Shown here in pieces: positions 45,976 to 57,274 of a stretch of DNA of 64,000 nucleotides (the stretch's first letter is position 1; each line of letters begins with the position of its first letter). Made by a program: the position numbers and the translations under genes. The notes under the pieces were generated by a model. The model was not told where the DNA came from. It saw only the letters and a program-made list of their open reading frames with translations, and did no database searches. The DNA comes from Macrotrachela quadricornifera (taxonomy: Eukaryota > Rotifera > Eurotatoria > Philodinida > Philodinidae): positions 377,248 to 441,247 of the forward strand of contig JAJEKB010001445.1 in assembly GCA_022393335.1 (NCBI GenBank), given 5' to 3'.

Positions 45976-48900
45976 TCATAGAGATGATAGTTTATTTAGC
46001 AAACCATTAATCAAACGGTCATCTGTTGATGAAGATGCTAGTGCAATATTCAACGCATTCGTCCATTCTTCTTTAGCTTTTGCTTGATTTCTTTGACAAC
46101 TATGAAGATTACCAATATTCCAATATGTTTTAGCTAAATCTAAATGATTTTCAGGTAAACATGTTGATTGCAGTAGAAGAACCTTCGTATAATTTTTCAT
46201 TGCTTCAGAATAATTGCCTTGTCGTTTGTAAATGACTCCAAACATGTTGTAAGTCTTGATAACATCTGGAATACTTTCAGGTAGATTTGAGAATTGAATA
46301 GCATGCAGCACATTACAATGGTTCAGAGCTTGAGCATATCTATCTTGATATTGATCAACTTCTTCAATGTTATTATAGATTCTTCTTTTATCTGGATGAT
46401 TTTCCAATAAACCTTCTATTTTAGCTTTAAGTTTTACTTCCAAATCCTTTACGTCTTCAATATAATCATCTCGATTTGGATTACCTCTGATAATGTTGAT
46501 ATATTCTGCTGCAAAAGAAGAATGATTATTAGCCAATGATTCCAACTTGATGTTCTGAATTTTCTTCGTATATTCACATGTTTTGATAGAGTTGCCTTGT
46601 TCTATGCAAATTTCTAAAATCCAGTTGTATGTATTTACAATATCTGGATGATTTTTAGGCAATGATTTTAGTTGCATGTGCAATGATTTTTCGAAATACT
46701 TTAAAGCTTTATCATGGTTACCTTGAAGTTTGTGAATTCTTCCAATATTTTGATATGCACAGATAATATTGACATGATGTTCAGGTAAGAATTTTAATTG
46801 AATTGCAAGACTCTTTTCCGAATATCTTAATGCTTCCACATAATTACCTTGACCAAGAAGATAAACAGTGCCAATATAAGCGTACGTTCCTCCAACATCT
46901 GGATGATTTTCAGATAAAGATATCAGTTGAATGGAAAGGGCTTTCTCGAAATATTTCAAAGCTTCTGTATAATTACATTGTTCTCGATGAACACTTCCAA
47001 TATTTTTGTACGTTGCAGCGATATCTGAATGATTTTCTGGCAAAAATTTCAGTTGAATTTGAACAGCTTTTTCCAAGTAATTTAAGGCTTCGCTATAATT
47101 TTCTTGACTTTTATAAACCAATCCAATGTTATTATATAGTATTCCGAAATCTGGATGATCTTCAGACAATAACATTAGTTTAATACTGATTGATTTCTTG
47201 TAATAATTCATGGCTTCAGTATGATTACCGATATGTTGATAAACTCTTGCAATATCGTTATATGTCACTGCAATGTCGGGATGATTTTTAGATAAAGATT
47301 TTGATTGAATTTGAATTGATTTTTTCATAAATTTTAATGCTTCAGTATCGTTACCCAAACTATGATGAACTGATCCAATGTGATTATATGTCCTTCCAAG
47401 ATTTGGATGATTTTCAGGCAAACATTTCAATTCAATTTTAAGTGCGTTCTCTAGATATTCTAAAGCATCAATAAAATTTCCCTGTTTTTGATAGAATTGT
47501 CCGATATCAACGTATATCTTTGCAATATCTGGATGATTTTCCGGTAAAGATAATAAACGAATTTGAAGTGTTTTTTTCAAATATTTCAAACCTTCAGCAT
47601 AATCACCTAGCCTATAATATATATGTCCAATGCTATTACATACAGCTGCTATATCTAAATGATTTTCAGGTGAAGATTCTGATAGAGTATAAAGTGCTTT
47701 CTTATAATAATCTAAAGCATCAGTATAGTTAGCTTCATCTTGATAAATTACTGCAATATGATGATATGTCGCTGCAATAGCTGCATGGTTTTCAGGTAAA
47801 GTTTTTAATCCAATGATCAATGCTTTTTTAAAATATTGGAGAGCTTCAGCATGATTGCCTTGCCATTTATGAATTGTTCCAATATTATTATATAAAGTGG
47901 GAATTAGTAGATTATTTGATGGTGGATCCTTCAACAACAATTCATAATAATGTTTAGCTTTATCGTAATGACCTGTTGATGCCATTAAAAATCCTAATGC
48001 TCCTAAATCATTATAATTAGGATTGATTTGTGTTTTCATATAATCTGTTAAAGCTTTGAGCATATTTTCTTCTTCATGCTGATTCGTTAATGTTAATTTT
48101 ATTAAATAGTATATTCCATTATTATCTGTCTTTTGTTCCACTGAATCAATTCGAAAGGTACAATCCATTGAAAATAAAATTTCTTGTTCATGTTCCATAG
48201 AACTATATTTTTCAATGTTAGCATATGGTGTTGATTCAAAGTTATTATTAGTAATATTTATTTCAAATAAAGCAGATACCTTATCGCCTTCACATCCACT
48301 AATAATAAAACCTAATGCCGTTGTTTTATCTAATGTCGTTGATAAAAATGTATTCATTGATACTAATTTTCCTTGATTTCTTTCTAAAATTTTTAATTCA
48401 CTTTTACTCATAATTTGACCACGATAAACAATATTAAACATCTTTAATTCTAATGATTGTTCACTATATAATTGTTTTAATTGTTCATGTAAATTTTTGA
48501 TTATATATCGAAATTTGTATATGGTATCAAAATCTTGGTATCGTAATGCTTGATTTAATAAACGATATAGAAAACAATCATGCGTATACCATCGAATAGT
48601 TTGACTTGGTTTATACTCTTGTTCAAATTGATCAATTATTTTCAACTGATTTTTATTATTATCATAACATCGACGAACTTCATCTAGGAAGTCTTGTTTA
48701 GCTTTATCTTGTTGTGGCTGACGGAATAAGACGTCAATAAATAAATGCATATACATAAAATATTGACTTTCTTTTGATAAATCTTTAACAGATCTTTCTT
48801 TTAAATCATCATCAATATTATTAAAGAATGTCATTGGTATTGAAAGTTCTTTTGAAAGTAGTTTAACGTCATTACTTAATTTATTCAAAAGTAATTGTTT

Positions 48901-49269
48901 GTCAGAGAATACATTTGGAACTTTTACACATTCAATATAGTTTGTATTAAATATGTAAATAGAACGAATTTGTGATAATTGATCAATGCATGAAAAAATA
49001 GATTGATGTGAAAATAAAATGAGAAATACATATTTATTTGAAGAAATTGTTGTTATATAATCGATACATTTATCTGCATCATTGAACAGTTTGACATTAT
49101 TAACTAGATCGATTAATTCATTGAAGATTTCTGAATGATAATTTCCATTTTCATCAAGGCATATTATGAAAATATCTTCCACATCGAATTCTTTCGTATT
49201 TTCCATTTCTTTAGTTAATAATAATTCATTTTGTTTTAATATCGATTGATTTATTAAATTATTTTTCAT
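45976..49269 (-). CDS. R-S-E ADP-ribosyltransferase with kinesin-light-chain-type TPR array
   Basis: Single exon, 1097 aa. Residues about 30-200 form an N-terminal module often seen before ART domains in rotifers (not named). Residues about 225-400 are an ART fold: YRGQ with Arg283, FLSTT with Ser310, and EHEQEILF with Glu361 and Glu363, i.e. the R-S-ExE triad of arginine-type mono-ADP-ribosyltransferases, all intact. From about 418 to the end run 15-16 TPR units with a 42-residue period (pattern A.TY..IG.VY..QGNY.EAL.YY.KAL.I.L..LPENHPD), of the kinesin light chain/NPHP3 class; units 12-13 are degenerate and unit 9 has an extra residue. Such ART-TPR proteins are expanded in bdelloids. The target is unknown; the TPR array presumably selects a protein partner. 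Confidence 0.9.
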   Translation of the reverse strand: MKNNLINQSILKQNELLLTKEMENTKEFDVEDIFIICLDENGNYHSEIFNELIDLVNNVKLFNDADKCIDYITTISSNKYVFLILFSHQSIFSCIDQLSQIRSIYIFNTNYIECVKVPNVFSDKQLLLNKLSNDVKLLSKELSIPMTFFNNIDDDLKERSVKDLSKESQYFMYMHLFIDVLFRQPQQDKAKQDFLDEVRRCYDNNKNQLKIIDQFEQEYKPSQTIRWYTHDCFLYRLLNQALRYQDFDTIYKFRYIIKNLHEQLKQLYSEQSLELKMFNIVYRGQIMSKSELKILERNQGKLVSMNTFLSTTLDKTTALGFIISGCEGDKVSALFEINITNNNFESTPYANIEKYSSMEHEQEILFSMDCTFRIDSVEQKTDNNGIYYLIKLTLTNQHEEENMLKALTDYMKTQINPNYNDLGALGFLMASTGHYDKAKHYYELLLKDPPSNNLLIPTLYNNIGTIHKWQGNHAEALQYFKKALIIGLKTLPENHAAIAATYHHIAVIYQDEANYTDALDYYKKALYTLSESSPENHLDIAAVCNSIGHIYYRLGDYAEGLKYLKKTLQIRLLSLPENHPDIAKIYVDIGQFYQKQGNFIDALEYLENALKIELKCLPENHPNLGRTYNHIGSVHHSLGNDTEALKFMKKSIQIQSKSLSKNHPDIAVTYNDIARVYQHIGNHTEAMNYYKKSISIKLMLLSEDHPDFGILYNNIGLVYKSQENYSEALNYLEKAVQIQLKFLPENHSDIAATYKNIGSVHREQCNYTEALKYFEKALSIQLISLSENHPDVGGTYAYIGTVYLLGQGNYVEALRYSEKSLAIQLKFLPEHHVNIICAYQNIGRIHKLQGNHDKALKYFEKSLHMQLKSLPKNHPDIVNTYNWILEICIEQGNSIKTCEYTKKIQNIKLESLANNHSSFAAEYINIIRGNPNRDDYIEDVKDLEVKLKAKIEGLLENHPDKRRIYNNIEEVDQYQDRYAQALNHCNVLHAIQFSNLPESIPDVIKTYNMFGVIYKRQGNYSEAMKNYTKVLLLQSTCLPENHLDLAKTYWNIGNLHSCQRNQAKAKEEWTNALNIALASSSTDDRLINGLLNKLSSL

Positions 49270-50803
49270 GATAAGTATGAATAATAGATTTTAAATGAGA
49301 CTCTAAAATTAATCAAGACATTATCTTGGGAATGAAGTAAAGAGGATACATCCGTCGGGTTTCTATTCTTTTGTGGAAAACATTTTTTTTCGATTTTAAT
49401 AGCCTAATTCGACGTATCATCGTCGAAAACAGTCTGAGGTAACATTTAAAATTTTTTGACTACACAAAGTGCAGAGGGCCACCTCATTTTTTAGGAATAT
49501 CTCTCATAACTATGTACTTACGAAGTAATTTTCATAAATACCCTTTCTATAGTCATTAAGTTCTTCTAGATTCTGATAGAGAGAAAAAACTGTAAGTGTA
49601 ATTCCTGCGGGATTAAAAACGTGAAACATGAAAGAGCGTATTACAACTGACGCATTCAGAATTTTTGGATCAATGGGCAAACCTCTCTAGTGTCCGAAAA
49701 AATGCTGGGCGAAACTGGCAAGACTTTTATTGATAGACCAGATATATTCTTGGTGCAATCAAAACTGAATCCATAATTTACCAAAATATTTTTCATCTAT
49801 TTTTCTTGTAATAACAGTAAATTGGTCGTAGTAAGTGAATCAAATGCGTCAGCCAAAGTCTTGCAAATATTTGCAGGCTATCTAAGGATGATACTTGAAG
49901 CTTTTTCATGATTATCTAAGGTTGATACTTGGTGTCTCTTAACAGACAGTCCACCACAATATCGACCATTGATGGATAGGACCATACTCTTAAAAATTTT
50001 CATCCCTGTATTTTTTTTCTCATGGGAAATGAAAGACTAATATCAAAAACCTCCAAATCCAGATTTTTAGCTCATTCAAGCTTACCCTTGGAGCTTTATA
50101 AAGGCAAACAACAAATGAGAGTCCACCATGTCTTTCGAAAAGAAAATTTGTCATACTAAATTGAGTTAGTCAGTATTTAAACATTTTCTCCATTTTAGCT
50201 CATCACAATCTTTTCAAGTTATAACGCATCTGAAAGAGCAAATTTCACTCTAAAAAGCTGTATATATGAACATCTATTAAATCTTCATTATAAAGGAATT
50301 CCAGACACAAAATTAGATCGGTCATACGAGGCTTTTCGCATTTTTTCTCACTCTTCTTTTGAACGCAAGACTGCATTTCTCTACTAATGTCAACTGCCTG
50401 AGAAATATTTTATGGTTTTGGATAGAGCAAATATAGGGTCATTCAACGAGGTCTCTAGGAAAATTCAATAATATCAAGAGATACCTCGTGAGAAACTCCA
50501 TCTTCTGATGCCAAAATATCTTAAAAAAGAATGGTTTGGGGTTATTCAGTTTTTTTTGAGAAAAGGTCACGGCTACAGGGTTTTTATAAGCAAGCCCGTA
50601 TAAGCCGCGGCGATGAACACAGGAAACTTGCTCAATCGAAATCGTCAGATTTTGTTCAATTTAAGATCCATTGTAGGGAGAAGAGTTGTATGAATATTGA
50701 CGCAAGCCGCTTTAAAAGATATTGAATACTCGATTTTTCTTTAAGCATTTTACGAAAAGCTCTGAAAATGACTATTTTGACCGAGGAGGTCTTATTTTGA
50801 GTG
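49270..50803. other. Gene-free, probably old transposon-derived sequence
   Basis: GC content is above that of nearby introns and frames are short. No transposase motif or terminal repeats recognised. Confidence 0.4.
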
Positions 50804-51247
50804 GCAGTTTCAGACTCCGTTTCTAGGAATCCAAAACTTATACCACGTTCTGGGTTCCTAGAAACAGAAACCTATAAGAGAATTTATTTCTGCATGCTTT
50901 TGAACACGCTACAGTCTTCATACATATTTTTGTTTCCATGTTGAGGCAAGTCACAATGTGTTCCAGGATTTCGGGTTCCTAAGAAGTAAGAATCTTGTCT
51001 AAACTTATATTCTTAGCGATTTTTAATAGGCTTCGTCATTCTTAAGAATTCTGTGCCGACATCCGTCCCTAAGAAGCCGAGAACTCACAGTGACTTGCTT
51101 CAAAACGAAAGAAACAATATGTATAAAGACTCCAGCGTGTTGAGAAACATGCAGAAATGAATTGTCAAGTGGTTTTTCGTTCCTAGGAATTCGAAACTCT
51201 GTATGATTTCCGGGTATTTAGGAACGGGACTCGAAACTGATACCCTT
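50804..51247. mobile_element. Foldback element with about 180-bp inverted arms
   Basis: The left arm (about 50804-50985) and right arm (about 51058-51247) are imperfect inverted copies. Anchors: CAGTTTCAGACTCCGTTTCT versus inverted CAGTTTCGAGTCCCGTTCCT at the tips; TTTCTGCATG, then ACACGCTACAGTCTTCATAC versus ACACGCTGGAGTCTTTATAC; and GCAAGTCAC. The central loop is about 70 bp. Each arm holds further small palindromes around TTCCTAGGAA. Non-coding. Confidence 0.75.
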
Positions 51248-51487
51248 AGATAGCGGATTTATCCCATTGTAGTTGCTGTACCCACTAAGTTTTATTCTTT
51301 TTGGCTAGTTGCAGTCAATAGAGAAGCGGAACTTCTTCAATAAGTACAGCTCACTTATTTCCTATGAAATTTCATGTTTAGCTTTTATGAAGTAGATACT
51401 TACGTGCGATTGAAAAGCGAGTGAAAATTGAGGCTTTGTTCTTTACAATAAGCTGCTTTTAAAGAGAAAAAAAAGAGAATGTTATTG

Positions 51488-51655
51488 CATAACAGAGTAA
51501 AGAAAATGAGGAAACATGTCTCATACATCTGTTTTGTGTGAGATGAAATAATCCAATCGAAAAAGAAATATGACACATTTCTCCTCATTTTCTTTCCTCT
51601 GCTACTGTATAAAAGAGCAAAGAAAATGGTGAAAAATGTGTCATATGTCTATTTG
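51488..51655. repeat. Direct-inverted-direct triplicate of a 40-bp word
   Basis: Copies of a word like AGAGNAAAGAAAATGAGGAA plus ATGTGTCATA lie at about 51494-51530 (plus), 51563-51606 (inverted) and 51609-51650 (plus). Non-coding foldback structure close to the piggyBac element. Confidence 0.6.
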
Positions 51656-51750
51656 TTTAATGACAAAGAATCTACATGAAAAAATAACATAAATAAAGTT
51701 GTCAGTGGATTATAGTACATATCTGTGAAAACGCCCAGTGATAGGCGCTG

Positions 51751-51950
51751 GATCTCTAGACGGTCGTGCTGCGTAGACAATTTGATTCGAGACCAAATAG
51801 TCTCATATTCAAGATTGATTATTGCTCGAAAAATAGAAATTTGACCCGAAATATTGGACTTTTAAAAGATTCTGGCCGGTATTTCCACATAGCATTTGCT
51901 CAATTGTGTTCGGTCTCTAGAAGGTTGTGCTGGGTGCAGAATTTAATTAT
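51751..51950 (+). repeat. Imperfect direct repeats next to the piggyBac left end
   Basis: TCTCTAGACGGTCGTGCTGC at about 51751 recurs as TCTCTAGAAGGTTGTGCTGG at about 51914, each followed by a similar ACAATTTGATT/AGAATTTAATT stretch. Spacing is about 160 bp. Confidence 0.55.
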
Positions 51951-51990
51951 ACGTCGAACGATAATATGTTCAACTTGACGGACTAAATGT

Positions 51991-54491
51991 GGTCTAACGA
52001 GAGAACACAACGAACTGATAAATTGCTTTTTAAATTCTGGTAGTGCCAATTTGTAGAGCTTGTTGAGTTATTAACTAATATCATAGTCATTTGGATCAAC
52101 ACCTACATTTAAGAATAAATCTCTGATATATGATTTTCAGTGTTTGTACCAGGTCAAAGGTTAAAGGTTATTAGGAGTGTGATGCTGGTTGACTTTTGAG
52201 TTTCGACTTTAGCACAACAGTGGGCAATTGGACCAATCGACGGAGAAATTGCTTCACTTTAACCCATTGAGTACAATATCACTCACCGGTAGGCAACGCT
52301 ATTATTTAACGAAAAACCGTATAGAAAAGCACCTTCTTTCTCTATTTTCTTAAACAGGAGGTTAAACACAAAATGTCATATCGTCTGCCTTCAGTACTTA
52401 AATTCTTTATTCGATAGCATAATGCTTATCATAAAAACATTCCAGACAAAAAAATTTATCACAGTGAGAACAGAAAGTTTTTACTTTCTTTGTCACAGTA
52501 TTGTTCGCTTCTCTTGACTGTTGTGCCCTTTCCTTCGTATAGCAGCCAGTGCACCATCTGCCAACATTTCACGTAGATCCTTCCTTTTCTTCGAACTTGT
52601 GATCAGCAAATTTGCGCTTCGAAAGAATTGCTGATTTTTGTCTCGGACCAGGTTTTAGTTTCTCGATTGGCATACTGAAGAGTAAAGATAGTACAAGATT
52701 TTCTCGAAATTGTAAAATCTGTATGTTGTTTGTGACATCACTTTTCTTGTAAATCAGATAACTATTAATCACTGCAGTTTCAAATATCAATTCGAATGAC
52801 ATTTTTATATAACACTTTATTGGTCGTCTAAGGCATGTATGGAATGTTGATAGTTGATCTGATAAATCAGTACTTTGTCTGCCTTTGTTGTAATCGAGAA
52901 TAACTTGTGACTTCACGATGCATTCATTTAGTTTATTGATTTTGCCGGTGTTCACCACAGTTGCCGAATGAGATGGCTTTGTAGATGTCATCAAGACATC
53001 TTGTTTGTCTTTCCACATGATCAATTTTATGCCGCCATTATTCTAGATTTCATAAATTTCACCAAGACTAAGGTTTTCCTGAAGAACTTCGCTTCCAGAT
53101 CCAATACGATTACTTTTTAATGTTCCAATATGACATGTATCAGGTTCCAACAAACATTTCGCTAGAAAAATACTAGTGAAGAAGTTTTCAGCCACCACCA
53201 TTCGGTAACATCCCGAAAGATCATCCAATAAATTCACTACAACTGCCTCAGTATGTCCAAGAACTGTCAGAGGTTGTTTCTGACCAGTATAGATCAGGAA
53301 ATTTCAGATGTGTCCATTGGTAGTCGCTACCTTGTACATTTTTACGCTATACTTCTGTGCTGTATTAAGAATATATTGTTTGAACAAAAGCCTACCTCGC
53401 CATAGTATCATAGTTTCGTCGATACTCACAACCGAGGCAGGCGTATATACTGACAAAAATTTGGCTTTCGATAAATCCAAAATTGATTTCACCTTTAACA
53501 GCCTATCTTGGTTCCAATCTTTGTTATCGTTATTTGAAAAGTGACCAAACTTGAGGAGTAATTCAAACCTCTCTCTTGGCATAGCATTTCAAAAGATCTC
53601 CGATTCATATAATTGACTACTGCTCTAATCGTATTTCAGTTTCGGTATTTGTACCAATCCCATCTCAATTATGATTCCAAAAAAACTTCAGCATCTCTTC
53701 ATTAGTGGTTGGTTTCCATTAACGAAGTTTTGTCTGTCTGCTAATCTCATGAGTTTGTAAGTATGCTCCGTATAACTATCAATTGCACGAACCATAAGAT
53801 CAATAATCTTGTCCGTAATGAAATGTTCATAGCAACCGATAGGATCGATTGTATTGTCTTCTGAAGTGGAAATTACTTCTTCGACGAAACAATGATCTTC
53901 CATTCATTCAAAGAGCTCACTTCACTTAGTGAGCTAAAGCTTCCGTCTGTATCAGTTTCTTCGAACGATATGTGGACTATTGTAAAATTTCACCCGTCTT
54001 TATACAGTAAAACGATAGAGGGATAAGAATAATAGAGAAATGCCTGGAATTTTCTTCTTTTTTTTGCATGTTATATATAATATAAAAAAATGACTCAAGC
54101 AATTTCAGTTACTTGCGAAAAAAGATTTACTATGAGTAATAAAAGAAACAGAACGATAGATAATTGATAGAAGGTAACGAAAAGGTCATTAAGTATGTTT
54201 ATTAGAAGTGAACTACTCATAAAAATGATATTTTGTAAAAATTTCCGAAGAGAACTTCATCGTACCCGATGTGTTAAAGGTGAAACTCAAACGTCAACTA
54301 GCACCACACTCCTAGTAACCTTTAATCGGGCACAGACACTGAAAATTATATATAGGAGATTTATTCTTACATGCGGCTGTTGACCCGAACGACTATTATA
54401 TTCGCTAAAAAGTCAATAAGCTCTACAAATTGGCATTACTAGAATTTAAGAAACAATCTATCAGTTCGTTGTGTTCCGTCGTTAGATAACC
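51991..54491 (-). mobile_element. Decayed piggyBac element with about 250-bp terminal inverted repeats
   Basis: The left flank (about 51991-52235) reappears inverted at the right (about 54237-54491). Shared anchors: GAACACAACGAACTGATA, CCAATTTGTAGAGCTT, AAGAATAAATCTC, TTTTCAGTGT and TTAGGAGTGTG. A piggyBac-type transposase relic lies between them on the minus strand. The outermost bases are diverged; no clean TTAA target is left on the left side. The copy is non-autonomous now. Confidence 0.8.
52407..53903 (-). pseudogene. piggyBac transposase pseudogene
   Basis: Fragments run from the N-terminus (frame at 53688-53903) through MGLVQIPK..Y near 53640, MPRERFELLLKFGHFSNND and SIDETMILWRGR (frame 53304-53582), to an ENFFTS block (53043-53237), then DYNKGRQSTDLSDQLS (52569-53024) and a C-terminal Cys-rich zinc domain (CTGC...CSHCDKFFCLECF) ending at 52407. 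The first and third catalytic Asp positions (SIDE and TDLSDQ) survive, but the second, normally in DNFFTS, reads Glu (AENFFTS). Stops and frameshifts lie between the blocks. Confidence 0.85.
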
Positions 54492-54650
54492 TTTAAAAAC
54501 CTTCAAGCACTGCATTTAGGTAGTCCTCAGAAAGCTACAAGTAACATCATTAAATAATCCTCAAAAACCTCCAGATAGATTCCTTAGATAACCTTCAAAA
54601 ACCGGCAAGTACCTTCCTGACGTAGTCCCCAAATGTCTACAGGTAAGATG
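54482..54650 (+). repeat. Degenerate 34-bp tandem repeat
   Basis: Five units of 33-36 bp of the type TTAGATAACCTTCAAAAACC plus NNCAAGTANNTTCC, beginning at about 54482, 54515, 54550, 54584 and 54618. The array starts at the right end of the piggyBac element. Confidence 0.65.
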
Positions 54651-56229
54651 TCCGTGTAATTCAGGAAATTGTATAGTACACATTTTGAAACTTCTCCAAA
54701 GTGCCAAGAAAACATGTCTATCGCTTTTTTTGCACTATATTCAAAAAATGAGTAAAGTATGGATTATGGACACTAGTTTGGCTTACGCGAATTTTGGTTC
54801 ACTTCGTATGACTCTCGTTGAGTATCTGTCGATATTATCAATTTTTCGACGACACAAAAATTCTATTTGGAAAACAAAACTGAGGGTTTTATGGGGTAAA
54901 GAATTCTCAATCGAATTGGTCTAAAATCAAGCCTTCAATGTCTTGAGAAATATCTCAAGAAGAGGGAAACAGTTCGACCCATTCTTTATTTGCCATTCGT
55001 TAATAGTCGTTCAACAACACACTCTCTACTTGTCACTAGAAATATTTACTGTAATCCGAAAAGTCTCAAGTTATAATTGGTTTTCTTTTAGGAAAGTGTT
55101 CACTAAATAGGTTCTCGTTCTTATTTCACAAAATATTTTCAGGCTCGGTTCCGATCAATGAAAAATTCTGTATTCGGATCGGAAGTCATCTAGATCTGAG
55201 TTCCCCTAACTCGTTCTAATACATACTCTATGCTAGAAATACTATTGTCGAGTTCTGTTTTTAGGAATCTGGAATTGTCTGCAGGTTCTGTTTCCGGGAA
55301 ACCCAAACCCTCAGCGAGTTGCATGACTGAACAAATCTGACGTCTTCACTTTTTACTCAGCTACCTTAATCCTTCAAGAAGAGAAAAAGGAATTGATCCA
55401 TCATTTCCCTCCTCTTTGGATACATCACTGATGTCAGATCTGTTGATTTACTGTGCCCCCCTTCTTGATGCTTTTCTGCTTTCCGGTTGTTTTTACTAGA
55501 CCTACAGTAGTCCTATTGCATAAGCTCAACTCATATGAATAGAAGAAACATAGGAAAGTCCTTTTCAAAAGAACTTTTCAATAGTTCGTACAAAAAAGAC
55601 TAATATGGGATTGTTACAGCACTAATTTTTTCTTGATATTCTCATTGTAACACTACTCTGTTCGTAACACAAGTAAATGAATGATTACTACTCTTAAGCT
55701 AACTACACTCTACCTGTCTATTATGCAACAAATTATCTTTCTCGTACAGAAGAGCTCAGCAAACATAAAGTGTCTGCTTCTTTGATTGTTTGTATGTTCG
55801 TACTTCATTGATTAGTCGGAGATCAATGCGAGAACGAAAGGAACTATTATCTTATAAAACCTTGACCAAAGGTAATTAAGGATAGAGAATCCATATTCGA
55901 GGTCAATTTCGATCATGTTTACGACGAATAAATATTTGAACAAGTAAGTTAATTACAGTGTCAATAACATGTAAACATTTTCGTTTCATCATTTCACTCT
56001 CCTTCCAAATAACATTTTTCAATATATATGAAGATGCAGGTTATCTTTTTTCCAACTTAATAAAAGATATTAAGAACGAACTAAAATGGATCTATAATTC
56101 GAACAAATCATTCAATTATATTTATTCTTCAATTATTTGCATCGTCTTGAGTATGGAGATCTCTTTAAAAAATCAGCACTCACAACATTTTAAAGTAAAG
56201 TTTTAATATTATTAATTATTAGTTTATTC
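54651..56229. other. Gene-free region with repeat fragments
   Basis: A partial, diverged copy of the 50804-51247 foldback arm lies at about 55245-55350 (TTTTTAGGAATCTGGAATT, GGTTCTGTTTCCGGGAAACC, TTGCATGACTGAACAAATCT). A block at 55741-55810 is related to 62441-62510. No coding exon recognised. Confidence 0.5.
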
Positions 56230-57274
56230 TTATGCTTCTCGATTAATTAAATCATTTTGTTGATCTTTATACATTTTTAATATTTTTTGTATTTGTTCAT
56301 GTTGACCTAAAAAGAAGATATTTGTGATATATGACAATTGCATATACATTAATATTATACGTGGAGTGATTGGATTTCTTTTTCCTTTAGCTGTTAAACG
56401 TTGCTGTTGTAACTGAAAATTGTAATTTATTGCATCATCCGCTATTAATTATAATTATTTAAAAAAAAAGTAAAATAATACTCAAATGTATTTACCTTCT
56501 AAATGGAATAATATTCCAATGAGAATAGACATAATCGTACCAGTTCGTCCACGACCTCCTCTATAAAAAAAAACAATCATCTCTTCTTTTAATTCGAACG
56601 ATTTTATTCATTTTACCGGCAATGAATAAGAATTTTCTGGTGATCCTTTTTAATCCTTTGCGATAAATTTAAACAAAAATCTAACAATTTTTCATCATCT
56701 CGACAAATAAATTGATCCGGGATTGGAAATGATATAAATTCAATTTGTCGATTATCTATATATTAAATACAAATCTAATTTTTGTCAAGTTAATATTCAT
56801 GCAAAAAAATAACCTTGAAGAGCATATTGTCGAATCTGTTGTTCATATGGGGTAAAATGACTAAATTCTCTTGGTGTCATAAGATTGACAAATACTTCAA
56901 TACCACAATCATATATAGCCCGGGTGATACGTTGGTGTTCATCAAAATCTTTTGCACCAGGATATCTACTCGATAGAAGTAATTCTGGTATAGCTAAATA
57001 GAACAAAATTATAGTCTTGAAGTTAGTGACTAGACATGCTAATCAATAAAATCAAGCAGAATTGTGCAAATTAGTAAAAAAAAATAATATTAGTGAATTT
57101 TTATCTCTTTCTCTAGGGTGTTTTAAACTGTATATGATTAGAATATTTTCCATTTAATAGCTAGCTATAGAGATCTGAAAGTCACTTATTTTACTTATTT
57201 CTTTTCAATAACTTACTCCAATGACTGCCTTCAGTGGGTCCACGACAAGAAATATCAATTGTATTTAATTGCAT
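56230..57274 (-). CDS. Dual-specificity (atypical) protein phosphatase
   Basis: Five exons: 57274-57217, 56993-56814, 56755-56617, 56560-56496, 56441-56230; phases agree, 217 aa. The active-site loop HCRGGRGRTG fits HCX5R and is split by an intron after the Cys codon, with 2 nt of the next codon before the splice. The general-acid loop is FPIPDQF. The N-terminal SRYPGAKDF and the small size resemble atypical dual-specificity and bacterial-like tyrosine phosphatases. Substrate unknown. All catalytic parts are present, so probably active. Confidence 0.85.

Noticed and set aside
46803..47732. Plus-strand frames of 126 and 70 codons
   Set aside because: Antisense shadows of the TPR repeats; their own repetition mirrors the 126-bp repeat period.
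53304..53582. piggyBac fragment as a domesticated transposase gene
   Set aside because: Stops and frameshifts between the blocks and a changed catalytic residue point to decay, not domestication.
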